Shown: positions 10,358-20,589 of the stretch, in pieces | Layout: the number at the start of each line of letters is the position of its first letter | How positions within the stretch are numbered: the first letter of the stretch is position 1 | NCBI GenBank assembly: GCA_020310875.1 | Contig: CM035423.1 | Location: forward strand, 140,452,723 to 140,516,722 | Length of the DNA stretch: 64,000 nucleotides | Reading direction: 5' to 3' | From: Ceratopteris richardii | Lineage: Eukaryota; Streptophyta; Polypodiopsida; Polypodiales; Pteridaceae | Program-made: the position numbers and the translations under genes | Notes under the pieces: model-generated | Seen by the model: only the letters and a program-made list of their open reading frames with translations | Databases searched by the model: none | Told to the model about the DNA's origin: nothing

Positions 10358-11260
10358 TGTTGGTGTAAATCACAAGCCTACACATTTGGCTTGAAAGATA
10401 TCATGAAGACTCTACATGCATAAAGAACCATAGGAACATATGCTAGTGATTACTTACCACTTTACCTCATTGTAAAAGTCAAATTGACTTAGAATCTTTT
10501 GTAATCACCTACCCAAATGATTCGTGGAAAAGTTAGTTCACTTGATTGAGAGAATATCTCCAAGTTTTTAGAATCTTGATTAGAGGGAGCCAAGAATTTG
10601 AATTTGAATTCAAATTCTTACACATTTCATATAAAAGGTGAACTTGAAAAGTCGCAAGATGAGAGATCACTCCCGAGCTTCATTCTATTGTCATTGAGTG
10701 TGTGTGAGCACTACATCATAGTCTACACCTCTCTACACCATTAGGCAATGCTTTTCATGCCAATGGGATTGTACACAAGTGTTAATTTATAGATACATTT
10801 ACATCATTAATCTCTGTGTTCACTGCTTGTCTACTCCAACGTCTGTCAACTTGTCAAGGGCATATCTCAGCCAATACTCCACCAAATTCAGTGATTCAAA
10901 TCTTGTTGGATTCAGCTCAAAGTCATCTACATGCTTACAAAGTTTGAAGTGATTTCATCCAGCCAATTCAGAGAAATCGTCGTCGAGGTGCTCACTGGTC
11001 TATCTCTGCTACAGTCCTAAAAAGTCGGGGGTATACCAAATCTTGCTAAATTAATTTCTCTTTACATCATTCCACTTGAAAATGTTAGCTTACTAAGATA
11101 ATTGAATACCCCTAGAAGGAATTTTATCAATTGCTACTGTGCTCGTCACATTGAGCAAAACATTGAGCAAGTGTCAAGACCAAAATAGAAAGTTTTCTTG
11201 ACTTTGTGACTTCCAAAGTTATCTCTTTTGATTCAATCATTGCACACTTCATTTCCAAAA
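10358..11260 (+). repeat. Left LTR of level-3 copia, 3' end deleted
   Basis: It matches 15469 to about 16395 with few differences. A gap of about 20 bases at 11060-11075 is present relative to the right LTR. It stops at CATTTCCAAA, where the right LTR goes on for about 130 more bases. The following GGAAGGAGTCTC is already Gag coding sequence, so the LTR end, primer site and first ~30 Gag codons are missing. Confidence 0.9.
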
Positions 11261-11960
11261 GGAAGGAGTCTCTATGGATACATCTCAGGAGATGAGGAAT
11301 TGCCCTCATTCAAAGCAAGAGGATTGCCAACCAAGGAAGAACAAGAGAAGCTCAATACATGGTGTGCAAAAGATGCATTGGCAAGGTCTTATCTACTCAA
11401 CTCTATATCTGACTTTCTTTTACCTCATATCAGAAATTGTAAGACTTCCCAAGAGACTTGGGAAACCTTGTCATCATATTTTTCCTCCAATACAAGGGCT
11501 AGGAAAAATCAGTTGTGGATTGAATTCACAACACTAAGGAAGCAACCTAAGCAAGCTGTTTCAGAATTTGTGACCAAGATCAAAGATGTTGCAGATCAGT
11601 TAGCAAGCATAGGAGAAGAAATTGAAGAAGAAGAGATTGTGAGGCAGGTAATTAATGGAATCAAGGCTGATGACAAGTGGGAAAGCTTCACCACTGCAAT
11701 GGATCTCTACATGGACATGCATACCCCAGATCTTACAACTCTCATGGGACAACTATTTACACATGAAGCAAAGATCACAAAGAATGGAGATACATCCAAA
11801 GGTAACAACTCTTCTGCCCTATACACTGATAAGAAGTCTAAGGATAAAGGTAAGAGTAAGAAGGTGGAAGATGAAGGCTCTACCTCTCAAGCCAACTATG
11901 CAGGGAGAGGTAGATCTTCAAAAGGCAGGGGTAGTGAGGTAAGCAAGGTAGGGGGAGATC
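11258..11960 (+). pseudogene. Level-3 copia gag
   Basis: The first recognisable Gag codons give KGRSLYGYISGDEELP, equivalent to QGRNLYGFIFGDEAMP of the copia at 55146. The Gag core follows (SISDFLLPHI, SSNTRARKNQLW, VSEFVTKIKDVADQL, VNGIKADDKWESF), then a lysine-rich stretch. The frame appears to start at 11228 inside the LTR, but that is an artefact of the deletion. A shift near 11950 separates it from the zinc-knuckle frame. Confidence 0.9.
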
Positions 11961-11961
11961 C

Positions 11962-12672
11962 TATAACACATCACCATGTAACATTTGTGGTTTGTCAAAC
12001 CACACCGCAGATGAGTGTTACAAGAATTACAAAAATCAGAGAGGAAGAGGCTACCAAAGAGGTGGATACTCTCAGTCTAGAGGAAGGTTCAACCATCACC
12101 AAGGCCACAACAACAATTATAACAACAACTACAACAACAATTACAATGGCAACTACCAAGGAGGATTCAGAAACAGAAAGGACTACAACAACTACACAGA
12201 GGAGAAGGATGAATCTCTCTTGATCATGAACATGACTTCAAAGTCAGGTACAAATGATGATCACTTATTTTATATTGATTCAGGGTGTTCAAATCATGTG
12301 GCTGGTAATGTGGCACTACTCTCTGATCTTGAGGAACCAAAAGGTAAACACCAAGTCCAAACAGGTGATGATACAAAGCATTCTGTAGTTAAAGTTGGAA
12401 ATGTAAAAACTTGTGATGGTAATCAGAATTTGTTGAGAAGAGTACTTTATGTACCAACAATTACAAAGAACTTAATGAGTGTTGGTCAGATTGTAGAGAA
12501 AGGCTTGCAGGTCAGGTTCAATCAATATGGAGCATTTGTGGAGGACCCAAGACATGGATTCAAAAGGATAGCTAAAGGAGAAAAATCAGGTAGACTTTTC
12601 ACTTTGGAGTTGGAAGATACAAAAAATATTGCATTATACAGTTATAAGGATCAGACACTTTTCAGAGCTTGA
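11962..12672 (+). pseudogene. Level-3 copia zinc knuckle and protease
   Basis: An intact CCHC knuckle (CNICGLSNHTADEC) is followed by an Asn/Gly/Tyr-rich tract with NNNYNNNYNNNYN repeats. The aspartic protease comes next with YIDSGCSNHVAG; DSG is the catalytic triplet. The segment then runs into the GAG-pre-integrase region (LLRRVLYVPTITKNLMSVGQ). It ends at a stop at 12670 and the sequence continues in another frame. Confidence 0.9.
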
Positions 12673-13310
12673 GATTTGGCACAAGAGATTAGGGCATATA
12701 GGAGAAAGGACCTTGAAGCAAATGTGCAGGGACCAATGTGTGCTTGGGATACCTAATGTATCCAAGCAACATATGATTTACAAGTGTGGTGCTTGTCAAT
12801 TTGGTAAGTCTCACAGGTTACCCTTCTCAAGGAAAGGATATATGCATGAAGACTACCTAGAGCTGGTACACACAAATGTTTGGGGACCTAGCAAAGACCA
12901 CTCAGTCTCAGGTTCAAGGTACTATGTGTCTTTTATTGATGACTATAGCAGATGGACTGTATTATACTTTATGAAGCACAAGGGTGAGGTGTTTAATTGA
13001 TTTAAAAAATATCTTGCATTAGTTGAAAATTAGATAGGAATGAACTTGAAGAGGCTAAGGTCAGATGGAGGAGGTGAATACTTCTCCAATGAATTTGAGA
13101 ACTTCTTGCAGGATAGAGGCATCAAAAGGGAAATAACAACAAGGTATTCTCCTGAACAGAATGGGGTAGCAGAAAGAAGAAATAGGTTAATTGTTGAGAC
13201 AGCTAGATCTATGCTTAATGAGAAGAAGTTACCTAACTACCTTGGGCAGAGAGTGTCTCTACGGCCACCTATCTCATAAACAGGTTAGCATCAAAATCAC
13301 TTGATGGTAT
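12629..13310 (+). pseudogene. Level-3 copia integrase (broken)
   Basis: HKRLGHIGERTLKQM, then CGACQFGK, give the zinc-binding region. The catalytic core follows with HTNVWGP, where the first catalytic Asp (usually HTDVWGP) is Asn, then LRSDGGGEY (Asp kept) and EQNGVAERRNR (Glu kept). Stops interrupt at 12998 and near 13032, and the frame is lost at 13279. Confidence 0.9.
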
Positions 13311-13322
13311 GACAGCTTATGA

Positions 13323-13394
13323 AGCTTGGCATGGTAAAAGACCATCATTAGATCATTGCAGCTTGGCATGGTAAAAGACCATCATTAGATCATT
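13323..13394. repeat. 37-base direct duplication in level-3 integrase
   Basis: A 35-base block starting AGCTTGGCATGG occurs at 13323-13357 and again at 13360-13394. A further 8-base repeat (AGATCATT) follows. The net addition is about 45 bases, but nearby changes still break the frame. Confidence 0.85.
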
Positions 13395-13510
13395 AGATCA
13401 TTTTTGGATGTGTAGCATATGTACACATACCTTCACAGGTTAGAGGTAAGCTAGATCCAAAGGCTGAAAAATGCATTTTTATTGGGTATGATTTAAATCA
13501 AAAAGGTTAC

Positions 13511-15427
13511 ATGCTTTATAACCCTACCAATAAGGGATTTATGGTAAGCAGAGATGTGATCTTTGATGAGAATGATTCTTGGTATGAGAATGAATGCAGG
13601 AAGGTCAAATTATCCTATGATTTGGAAGAGGAGTTTCCAAAACTTACAAAGGAGGAACCAACTCAGAAAGAAGACTCAAGTTCAGATGATGAAGATACAA
13701 TCAACCTTGAAGAGTTCAAGGCATGGAAGTCCAAAGGCAAAATGAAGATGAAGAAGCTTGAAGACATACCTGAATCTTCAGCTCAACCCTTTAGGAGATC
13801 ACAAAGGGAAAGTAAAAAACCTATCAGATATGGGTATGATACATCTCTTGTTACTAAACACTCACTTTATCTTGCCAAGTATTTGTTAAATGAAGAACCA
13901 GGTTCATATGAAGAAGCAATCACAAAATCAGAATGGAAAGAAGCTATGGATGAGGAGATTGAAGCACTCAAGGAGAGTGATATATGGGAGCTAGTACCCA
14001 GGAAGGACTCCATGAAGGTAATAGGATCCAGATGGATCTATAAGTTGAAAAGAAATTCTGATGGCACAATTAACAGGTACAAGGCCAGGTTAGTAGCCAA
14101 AGGTTTTGCACAAACCCAAGGCATTGACTATGAAGAAACATTTTCTCCTGTGGCCAAGATGCCAACAATCAGAGTATTGGTGAGTGTGGCTGCATCAAAG
14201 AATTGGAACATGTACCAATTGGATGTCAAGAATGCTTTCTTGAATGGATGGATCTCAGAAGAGGTTTATATGTCACAACCTCCTGGCTATGAAGATCCTA
14301 AGAAGGTAACTACTGTTTGTAAATTAAAGAAGGCTTTATATGGATTGAAGCAGGCACCTAGGGCATGGAATTACAGGCTAACTACATACCTCCAAGACCA
14401 AGGATTTGTTATGAGCAAGGCAGATATTTCTTTGTTCATTAAAAGAAGTAATTCAGAGGTAATATATCTCTGTGTTTATGTTGATGACATCATCATTACA
14501 GGTAATGATGTCAATGGAATCAGATACATCAAAAGTCAGATGATGAAAGAGTTCAAGATCAATGATCTTGGATTATTGAAATATTTTTTAGGGCTTGAGT
14601 TAGTTTACACTAATTCAGGGATATACATTACTCAGAAGAAGTATGTACAGGACATGTTGAAGAAGTTTCACTTGCAGGATGCTAAAGCAGCAACCACTCC
14701 AATGGAGGTGAACCTAAAGCTAAGTGCCCATGAAGGTGATGAAGTCCAAGACATTACAGGTTATCAAAGTATGGTGGGTAGCTTGAACTATGCTACCTTA
14801 ACTAGAATTGATATTGCATATGGAGTTAGTGTGCTAAGTCAATTTATGCACAAGCCAAGGATACCTCACTTAGAGGCTACCAAGAGAATATTGAAGTATC
14901 TCAAGGGTACACAGAACCATGGTTTGTATTTTCCTTATACTTCAGATATTGATATAAAAGTCTATTCAGATGCAGATTGGGCAGGATGCAAGGATGATAG
15001 GAGGAGCACTTCAAGATACATTTCTTTTGCAGGTGACAAACCAATTTCATGGTCTGCAAAGAAGCAACCAACTGTTGCATTGTCTTCTACAAAGGCAGAA
15101 TATAGAGGGCTAGCTAATGCCACTCAAGAAGCAATTTGGATTAAGCTTTTGTATACAGAATTGGGCCTATATACTAGGCCTCCAATTATCTTTGGAGATA
15201 ATACAAGTTCTCTTCACCTTGCAGCTAATCCTATCTATCATGCTAGGACAAAACACATAGAAGTACATTACCATTATGTAAGGGAGAAGTTGCTAAGCAA
15301 GGACATTCACCTGACTTATGTGTCAACCAACATGCAATGTGCAGATTTGCTGACTAAAGCTTTGGATGGAACCAAACTTTGCAGGTTCAAATCTATGATT
15401 GGATTGCAGGATATACTTGAAGATTGA
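13511..15427 (+). CDS. Level-3 copia reverse transcriptase and RNase H
   Basis: A 638-codon open frame. It has an acidic linker, then the RT region starting at EAMDEEIEALKESDIWELVP, with SRWIYKLK, RYKARLVAKGF, the LDVKNAFLNG motif, LKKALYGLKQAPRAW and the catalytic YVDDIIITG near 14478. RNase H follows with SDADWAG (near 14970), SSTKAEYRGL and IFGDNTSSLHLA, ending in the usual CADLLTKALDG tail. Apart from the upstream lesions this is well preserved and may still encode an active enzyme if expressed, but the element lacks a primer site and cannot replicate by itself. Confidence 0.95.
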   Translation: MLYNPTNKGFMVSRDVIFDENDSWYENECRKVKLSYDLEEEFPKLTKEEPTQKEDSSSDDEDTINLEEFKAWKSKGKMKMKKLEDIPESSAQPFRRSQRESKKPIRYGYDTSLVTKHSLYLAKYLLNEEPGSYEEAITKSEWKEAMDEEIEALKESDIWELVPRKDSMKVIGSRWIYKLKRNSDGTINRYKARLVAKGFAQTQGIDYEETFSPVAKMPTIRVLVSVAASKNWNMYQLDVKNAFLNGWISEEVYMSQPPGYEDPKKVTTVCKLKKALYGLKQAPRAWNYRLTTYLQDQGFVMSKADISLFIKRSNSEVIYLCVYVDDIIITGNDVNGIRYIKSQMMKEFKINDLGLLKYFLGLELVYTNSGIYITQKKYVQDMLKKFHLQDAKAATTPMEVNLKLSAHEGDEVQDITGYQSMVGSLNYATLTRIDIAYGVSVLSQFMHKPRIPHLEATKRILKYLKGTQNHGLYFPYTSDIDIKVYSDADWAGCKDDRRSTSRYISFAGDKPISWSAKKQPTVALSSTKAEYRGLANATQEAIWIKLLYTELGLYTRPPIIFGDNTSSLHLAANPIYHARTKHIEVHYHYVREKLLSKDIHLTYVSTNMQCADLLTKALDGTKLCRFKSMIGLQDILED

Positions 15428-15468
15428 GGATGAAGACTTAAGCCAAAATGTTTGGCTTGAGGGGGAGC

Positions 15469-16525
15469 TGTTGGTGTAACTCACAAGCCTACACATTTGG
15501 CTTGAAAGATATCATGAAGACTCTACATGCATGAAGAACCATAGGAACATATGCTAGTGATTACTTACCACTTTACCTCATTGTAAAAGTCAATTTGACT
15601 TAGAATCTTTTGTAATCACCTACCTAAATGATTCGTGGAAAAGTTAGTTCACTTGATTGAGAGAATATCTCCAAGTTTTTAGAAGCTTGATTAGAGGGAG
15701 CCAAGAATTTGAATTTGAATTCAAATTCTTACACATTTCATATAAAAGGTGAACTTGAAAAGTCGCGAGATAAGAGATCACTCCCGAGCTTCATTCTACT
15801 GTCATTGAGTGTGTGTGAGCACTACATCATAGTCTACACGTCTCTACACCATTAGGCAATGCTTGTCATGCCAATGGGATTGTACACAAGTGTTAATTTA
15901 TAGATACATTTTCATCATTAATCTCTGTGTTCACTGCTTGTCTACTCCAAAGTTTGTCAACTTGTCAAGGGCATATCTCAGCCGATACTCCACCAAATTC
16001 AGTGATTCAAATCTTGTTGGATTCAAATCAAAGTCATCTACATGCTGACAAAGTTTGAAGTGATTTCATCTAGCCAATTGAGAGAAATCGTCGTCGAGGT
16101 GCTCACTGGTCTATCTCTGCTACAATCCTAAAAAGTCGGGGGTATACCAAATATTGCTAAATTAATTTCTCTTAGCATAGTTCATTATTTTACATCATTC
16201 CACTTGCAAATGTTAGCTTACTAAGCTAATTGAATACCCCTAGAAGGAATTTTATCAATTTCTACTGTGCTGGTCACACTGAGCAAAACATTGAGCAGGT
16301 GTCAAGACCAAAATAGAAAGTTTTCTTGACTTTGTGACTTCCAAAGTTATCTGTTTTGATTCAATAATTACACACTTCATTTCCAAAGGACATAGGCCAT
16401 TTCCTGGTGTCATTGGAAAGGTAAGGGAGTCTACTAATCAAGTCTGAAGCTAAAGAGGGCTGGTACAAAGCAGGTTTTAGTAGTACCTACTCAATCTCTT
16501 GGATCATCCATCCATCTTTCCAACA
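15469..16525 (+). repeat. Right LTR of level-3 copia
   Basis: 1057 bases, TGTTGGTG... to ...CCAACA, complete, with GAGGGGGAGC before it and ATTAT after it. A TATA-like ATATAAAAGG lies near 15740, a likely promoter core. It contains the same GCTCACTGGTCTATCTCTGC block as the LTRs of the copia at 54042-58611, which supports a shared lineage. Confidence 0.95.
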
Positions 16526-16530
16526 ATTAT

Positions 16531-17453
16531 CCATCACTATCACAGTCACATTCTTCTGACCACCCACGTGCGACATAACATGTTCATATACCTTTACAAG
16601 AAAAGCTGAACTTTTCTCTCTAAGAGAAGTATCAATAGCTTCTAAAAACATGTTTCCTTTTGGACATATAACCATGACATTAATCAATGGTTTCTTTTGA
16701 CAACTTGTCCATCCATCCAATGCTTTCATACATTCATACATGGGTACATAATCAAGTACTATTCGCTTTAAAATAGCTTCAATACTTTTTTTCACTTTAT
16801 CTACATACTCTGTTTGCATTTTATTATAAACTCGCATGGTGAATCCTTTTCATGTAGTTGACATCAAAGCATATTTGAAAATGGGATTATGAATAACATT
16901 GAAAGGAATCAAACATGCTAAGAATGCTTGAGTCCATTTAAGATGAAGCTCGAGACAATCTTTCTTTTCAAAAGCTACATGTATTTGTGATTTATTACAG
17001 ACAAAGCATGGTGACAGAGCATTAGATCCACCATTTTTACTACATTCACCAACTCCACTCCTTTTTGATGCAGTTGGAGAAAATGGAGTACATGTATCTT
17101 GGTTAGACTTGAGTAGAAATATCCTGATGATCCTCTACTGTCATCGATGCATCTACTTGTTCTTGCTCTACACTTGGGCTACTTCGAAAGTTCTGTGAAC
17201 TATTCATGCTTTTGAATCTTTTTTATGTGATACCTTGAGATTTACATTTATTTGCATAACTTGCCAAATGTACCCATATATCACTATCTGGATTAGAGCA
17301 TCTTGCCACATTATTACCTGTACTAAAAAGATGCTCTTTTATTCAAGATGTATTTCCTACATAACAATGCCCACAACATTTGCATTGTATTGTGGATACT
17401 ATTTTAGCCTCTTGATGAACAATCACATATGAACATTCTTTTCCCTTTCCCAT
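16531..17453 (-). pseudogene. hAT transposase, N-terminal half
   Basis: From the Met at 17453 the - strand reads a BED zinc finger: IQCKCCGHCYVGNTS, stop, IKEHL, then ARCSNPDSD. The stop sits where the finger normally has Arg or Lys. Next come a linker, CFVCNKSQIHVAF, and the DUF659 region 16837-16531 with ALDGWTSCQKKPLIN, ICPKGNMFLEAID and VTVIVMDN. The reading then passes into the level-3 copia and resumes at 10357. Domain order and spacing fit a standard plant hAT transposase of about 600-700 residues. Confidence 0.9.
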
Positions 17454-17549
17454 AATGCTTGCAAATTGCTTTATGAAGACTATACCTACAAAAAACCAAT
17501 ATAAATCAATATCAAATAAGATATTTTGATCAATGTTGAGTCAAAAAAT

Positions 17550-18460
17550 TATGATAGACTTTAGTTCTCAATCATATACCCATATACAATCACACATACT
17601 ATTGTGAAGTAAAAATCATTATTGAGTTAAACAATCACAATAGATTTTAATTCTCAATCATACACACATATACGTTTACGCATACATATACTTACACATA
17701 CTATGGTGAAATAGGAATCAATTTTGAGTCAAACAATCACAATATATTTTAAATTCCTGATCATATGCACATACACTTACACATACTATTGTGAAGTAAG
17801 AATCAATATTGAGTCCGACAATCACAATAGATTTTTCATTCACAATTATACACTCATATGCATACACATACTCATACACACACATACATATACTATTATG
17901 AACTAAGAATCAATCTTGAGTCAAACATAATCTACCTATATCTTTCAATAATAAATTTAATGTATCACAATAGATTTTAAATTCCTAATCATATGCACAT
18001 ACACTTACACATACTATTGTGAAGTAAGAATCAATTTTGTATCAGACAATCACAATAGATTCTAAATTCCTAATCATATGCACATACATTTACACAAACT
18101 ATTGTGAAGTAAGAATCAATATTGAGCAAGAAATTCCCAATAGATTTTTCATTCACAATTATACACTCATATGCATACACATACTCATACACATACATAC
18201 ATATACTATTATGAAGTAAGAATCAATGTTGAGTCAAACATAATCTACCTACATCTTTCAATAATAAATTTAATGTATCACAATAGATTTTAATTCCTAA
18301 TCATATGCACATACACTTACACATACTATTGTGAAGTAAGAATCAATGTTGTATCAGACAATCACAATCGATTCTAAATTTCTAATCATATGCACATACA
18401 TTTACACATACTATTGTGAAGTAAGAATCAATATTGAGTCAAACAATCACAATAGTTTAA
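17550..18460. repeat. Right subterminal tandem array of the hAT
   Basis: Units contain TTGAGTCAAACAATCACAAT, then a CATATGCACATACACTTACACA stretch and TACTATTGTGAAGTAAGAA. A higher-order unit of about 310 bases is visible (17930 versus 18241). The core is the reverse complement of the left array (5330-5780), so the two form long imperfect subterminal inverted repeats. Two units contain a copied piece of transposase coding sequence. Confidence 0.8.
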
Positions 18461-18719
18461 ATTATTAAATATTTATAGCAAAAAATTATACCTTGTTCTC
18501 TCTATGACACTTTAAGTTCGTAAAGGACAAAGTAGCTTTTATGAAAAATGAGTAAAAATCAAGCATAATAGATTTTAAATTCACATAATATACTATTCTA
18601 AAGTAAGAATCAATGTTGAGTCAAACAATCTCAATACATATACCTTGTTCTCTCTATGACACTTTAAGTTCGTAAAGAACAAAATAGCTTTTATGAAAAA
18701 TAGTATTATTCTACTCTTT

Positions 18720-18960
18720 TATAAAATATTATTCGATCGATTTTTTCAGTTGAAATAGTTTTCGATAAAAAAAGCTTTCGATCAAAAACTTTTTGATCAA
18801 AAGCGCTTTTGATAAAAAACTATCGAATTCTTGTACAAAAACTATTCGGGTGTGTCCGAATAAGCTAATGTGGCACCGAATAATTTGGTTAAATAATAAG
18901 GGCTTATTGCAAAATTCCATAATTATTCACGAAGAAACGAATTGTCAAATAACGAATAAT
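18720..18960. repeat. Right subterminal palindromes and end of the hAT
   Basis: The GCTTTCGATCAAAA / TTTTGATCAAAAGCGC cluster occurs again in the mirrored position. It is followed by CCGAATAA repeats and the terminal AACGAATAATGCAACG, which is the inverted match of the left end. Confidence 0.7.
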
Positions 18961-18978
18961 GCAACGTAGTCTACAATT

Positions 18979-20011
18979 ACCAGAGAGGAATTGGACTGTG
19001 GACCAACTAAGAGGATATAAAGAATGGAATCAAGGAGCACAGAAGGTAATGTATTGATCATCTATTGGGATACAAATTAGCATGATTTGGCAAGTATAGG
19101 ATGCCAAAATTAGGAAAGAGGTTTGGAATTGTCTAGTCAAATTATATGATACCAATACAAAGGCATGACAATCACAACTCAAGAAAGCTACATACGCTAA
19201 AGAAAAAGAGCATGTTGATAAGTGACTACACCTTAAAAATCAAAAGCATATGTGAGTTGATAGATCACCAAAGGGAACAAAGTGGGTAGGATGTTCACTT
19301 TGAATGTGAAATTCCAAAAATGAATGCAATCGTGTTTGCAAAAGATGCAGGTCTTATTTCTAATATAGAGATTTGACACAAATGAATTGGACCTGCAAAT
19401 TTGCAGAGGCTAAAGTTGATGTAGTCAAAATATCTTTTCAATGGACTACCAGATTTCAAGGTTGTAAAAATGGAGAAGGTATGTAAAGCATATCAATTTG
19501 GTAAATAGTCAAGGGCATCAGCTCCACATGACAAGCATGTTAGTGAGAATGTGTTATAAATAGTACATGCAAAAGACGACATCTATGGTAGGTTGCATGT
19601 TTTATATCACTTTGATTGATGAGCGTAAAGGAAAAGTATGGATATACTTCATGAAGGAGAAGAGTGAGGTGCTTACTCACTTTTAGGATTTCAAGGCTTT
19701 GGTGGAAATGGATAGGCAAGTATATTCAAACATTAAGAATTGATTGAGGAGGTGACTACATATCAAATGAATTCAATAGTTTTCTAGAATTTGAAGGAAA
19801 TTTTGATGCAGATGCACACCATAATAGAATGGCATTGCTGAATGCAAAAATAGATAATTGCAGAAATAGCAAGAGCCTTGATGGTTGAGAGGAAATATGC
19901 CTCATTGTTATTGGGCAAAATCTATGCACACTATTGTATACATTGAGAATAGAACTTTGAGTGTTGTTATATACATGTTCCAGATGATTTGGGTAGAAAA
20001 CTTGATCCAAA

Positions 20012-20052
<41 letters not shown>

Positions 20053-20110
20053 ATTGGGTACTCCCTTGAGCAAAGGGGATATAAATGATACAACCCAATC
20101 ACATGATGGT
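18979..20110 (+). pseudogene. Level-1 copia gag (rest) and integrase, degraded
   Basis: Gag continues as LPERNWTVDQL, then AKIRKEVWNCLVKLYDTNTKA. A GAG-pre-integrase region follows near 19380 (NLQRLKLM, NGLPDFKVVKMEKVC, SRASAPHDKHVSENVL). Integrase traces come next (KVWIYFMKEKSEV near 19630, then short pieces to 20010). Many stops and shifts are present. At 20016-20051 a pure A-run replaces the codons expected between KLDPKA and IGYS. Confidence 0.8.
20016..20051. repeat. A-homopolymer inside level-1 integrase
   Basis: About 35 consecutive A bases. The sequence on both sides is integrase C-terminal coding (LIQKQ before, IGYS after), so this is growth of a short A-rich codon run rather than the tail of a retroposed copy. 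Confidence 0.85.
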
Positions 20111-20589
20111 TGAAGGTATGCAGATACGCGGTTTCTAATGAAATGTCAAGCTTCTATGCTTATGCCAAAGAAGGAATTAATCTTGAATCAAACAACAAAG
20201 GAAATGCTAAAAACTCAAGTGCAAAATCTCAATTTTTGAGTTGACCTAATATGCGACCCAACAATAGTTCCACTTGAAACCAATGAAGTGGAAGATTGGT
20301 GTGGAAATTTTGATCCAGAAAATTCATCGACTATGTCTAAGAAAGGTAAAGAAAAGGTTTTTTCTATTAATAAAACATCCGCAAGTTTTGAAGACATTGA
20401 TGGAGAATCAAGTAGTTCAGAAAAGAGACTCGATGAGGAACCTTGATTGACCTTTGTGAAAACTTTAGGAAGAAAGGCATATGCAGATGATACAGCAAGA
20501 AGACCTAGGAGGATGTGGAATGAAGAAGAACAATTAACATATGATAGCTACATGGCTTGTCATCGTGCCTACATGACCAAGGTAATATA

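Larger units (their letters stand above)
10358..16525 (+). mobile_element. Level-3 Ty1/copia element inside the hAT transposase
   Basis: The left LTR starts at 10358 and the right LTR is 15469-16525. The duplication ATTAT lies at 10353-10357 and 16526-16530. A polypurine tract GAGGGGGAGC lies at 15459-15468. No primer site exists: a deletion joins the left LTR at about 11260 directly to gag codons. Domain order is gag, protease, integrase, RT, RNase H, as in copia. RT/RNase H form a single 638-codon frame, while gag-pro and integrase are broken. It belongs to the same lineage as the copia at 54042-58611, with closely similar Gag and RT. Confidence 0.95.
4784..18969. mobile_element. Level-2 hAT transposon carrying extra genes
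   Basis: The flanks carry TCTACAATT at 4775-4783 and 18970-18978, and removing the insert restores the level-1 gag frame. hAT elements make 8-base duplications. The extra matching T may be chance, giving TCTACAAT and a start at 4783. The ends are inverted: left GGGTTGCATTTATTCGTT, right (reverse complement) ACGTTGCATTATTCGTT. Subterminal TTTTGATCAAAAGC palindromes and inverted tandem arrays lie inside both ends. A BED/DUF659/dimerisation transposase is encoded on the - strand. On the + strand are a kinase-like gene and an unknown block. Without the level-3 copia the length is about 8.0 kb. Confidence 0.85.

Noticed and set aside
11228-11257. Gag start at 11228
   Set aside because: These codons belong to the LTR; they were joined to gag by a deletion.
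17550-18460. Possible CRISPR-like direct repeats
   Set aside because: The intervals between repeated cores are themselves repeated, so there are no unique spacers.
4784-18969. Mutator-type (MULE) identity based on the 9-base duplication
   Set aside because: The encoded transposase is clearly hAT (BED, DUF659, CAAHxLNL and C-terminal dimerisation motif), and the ninth duplicated base can be chance.
19885-20088. A poly-Lys protein, and the A-run as a retroposed tail
   Set aside because: The run lies inside copia integrase coding sequence with matching codons on both sides.
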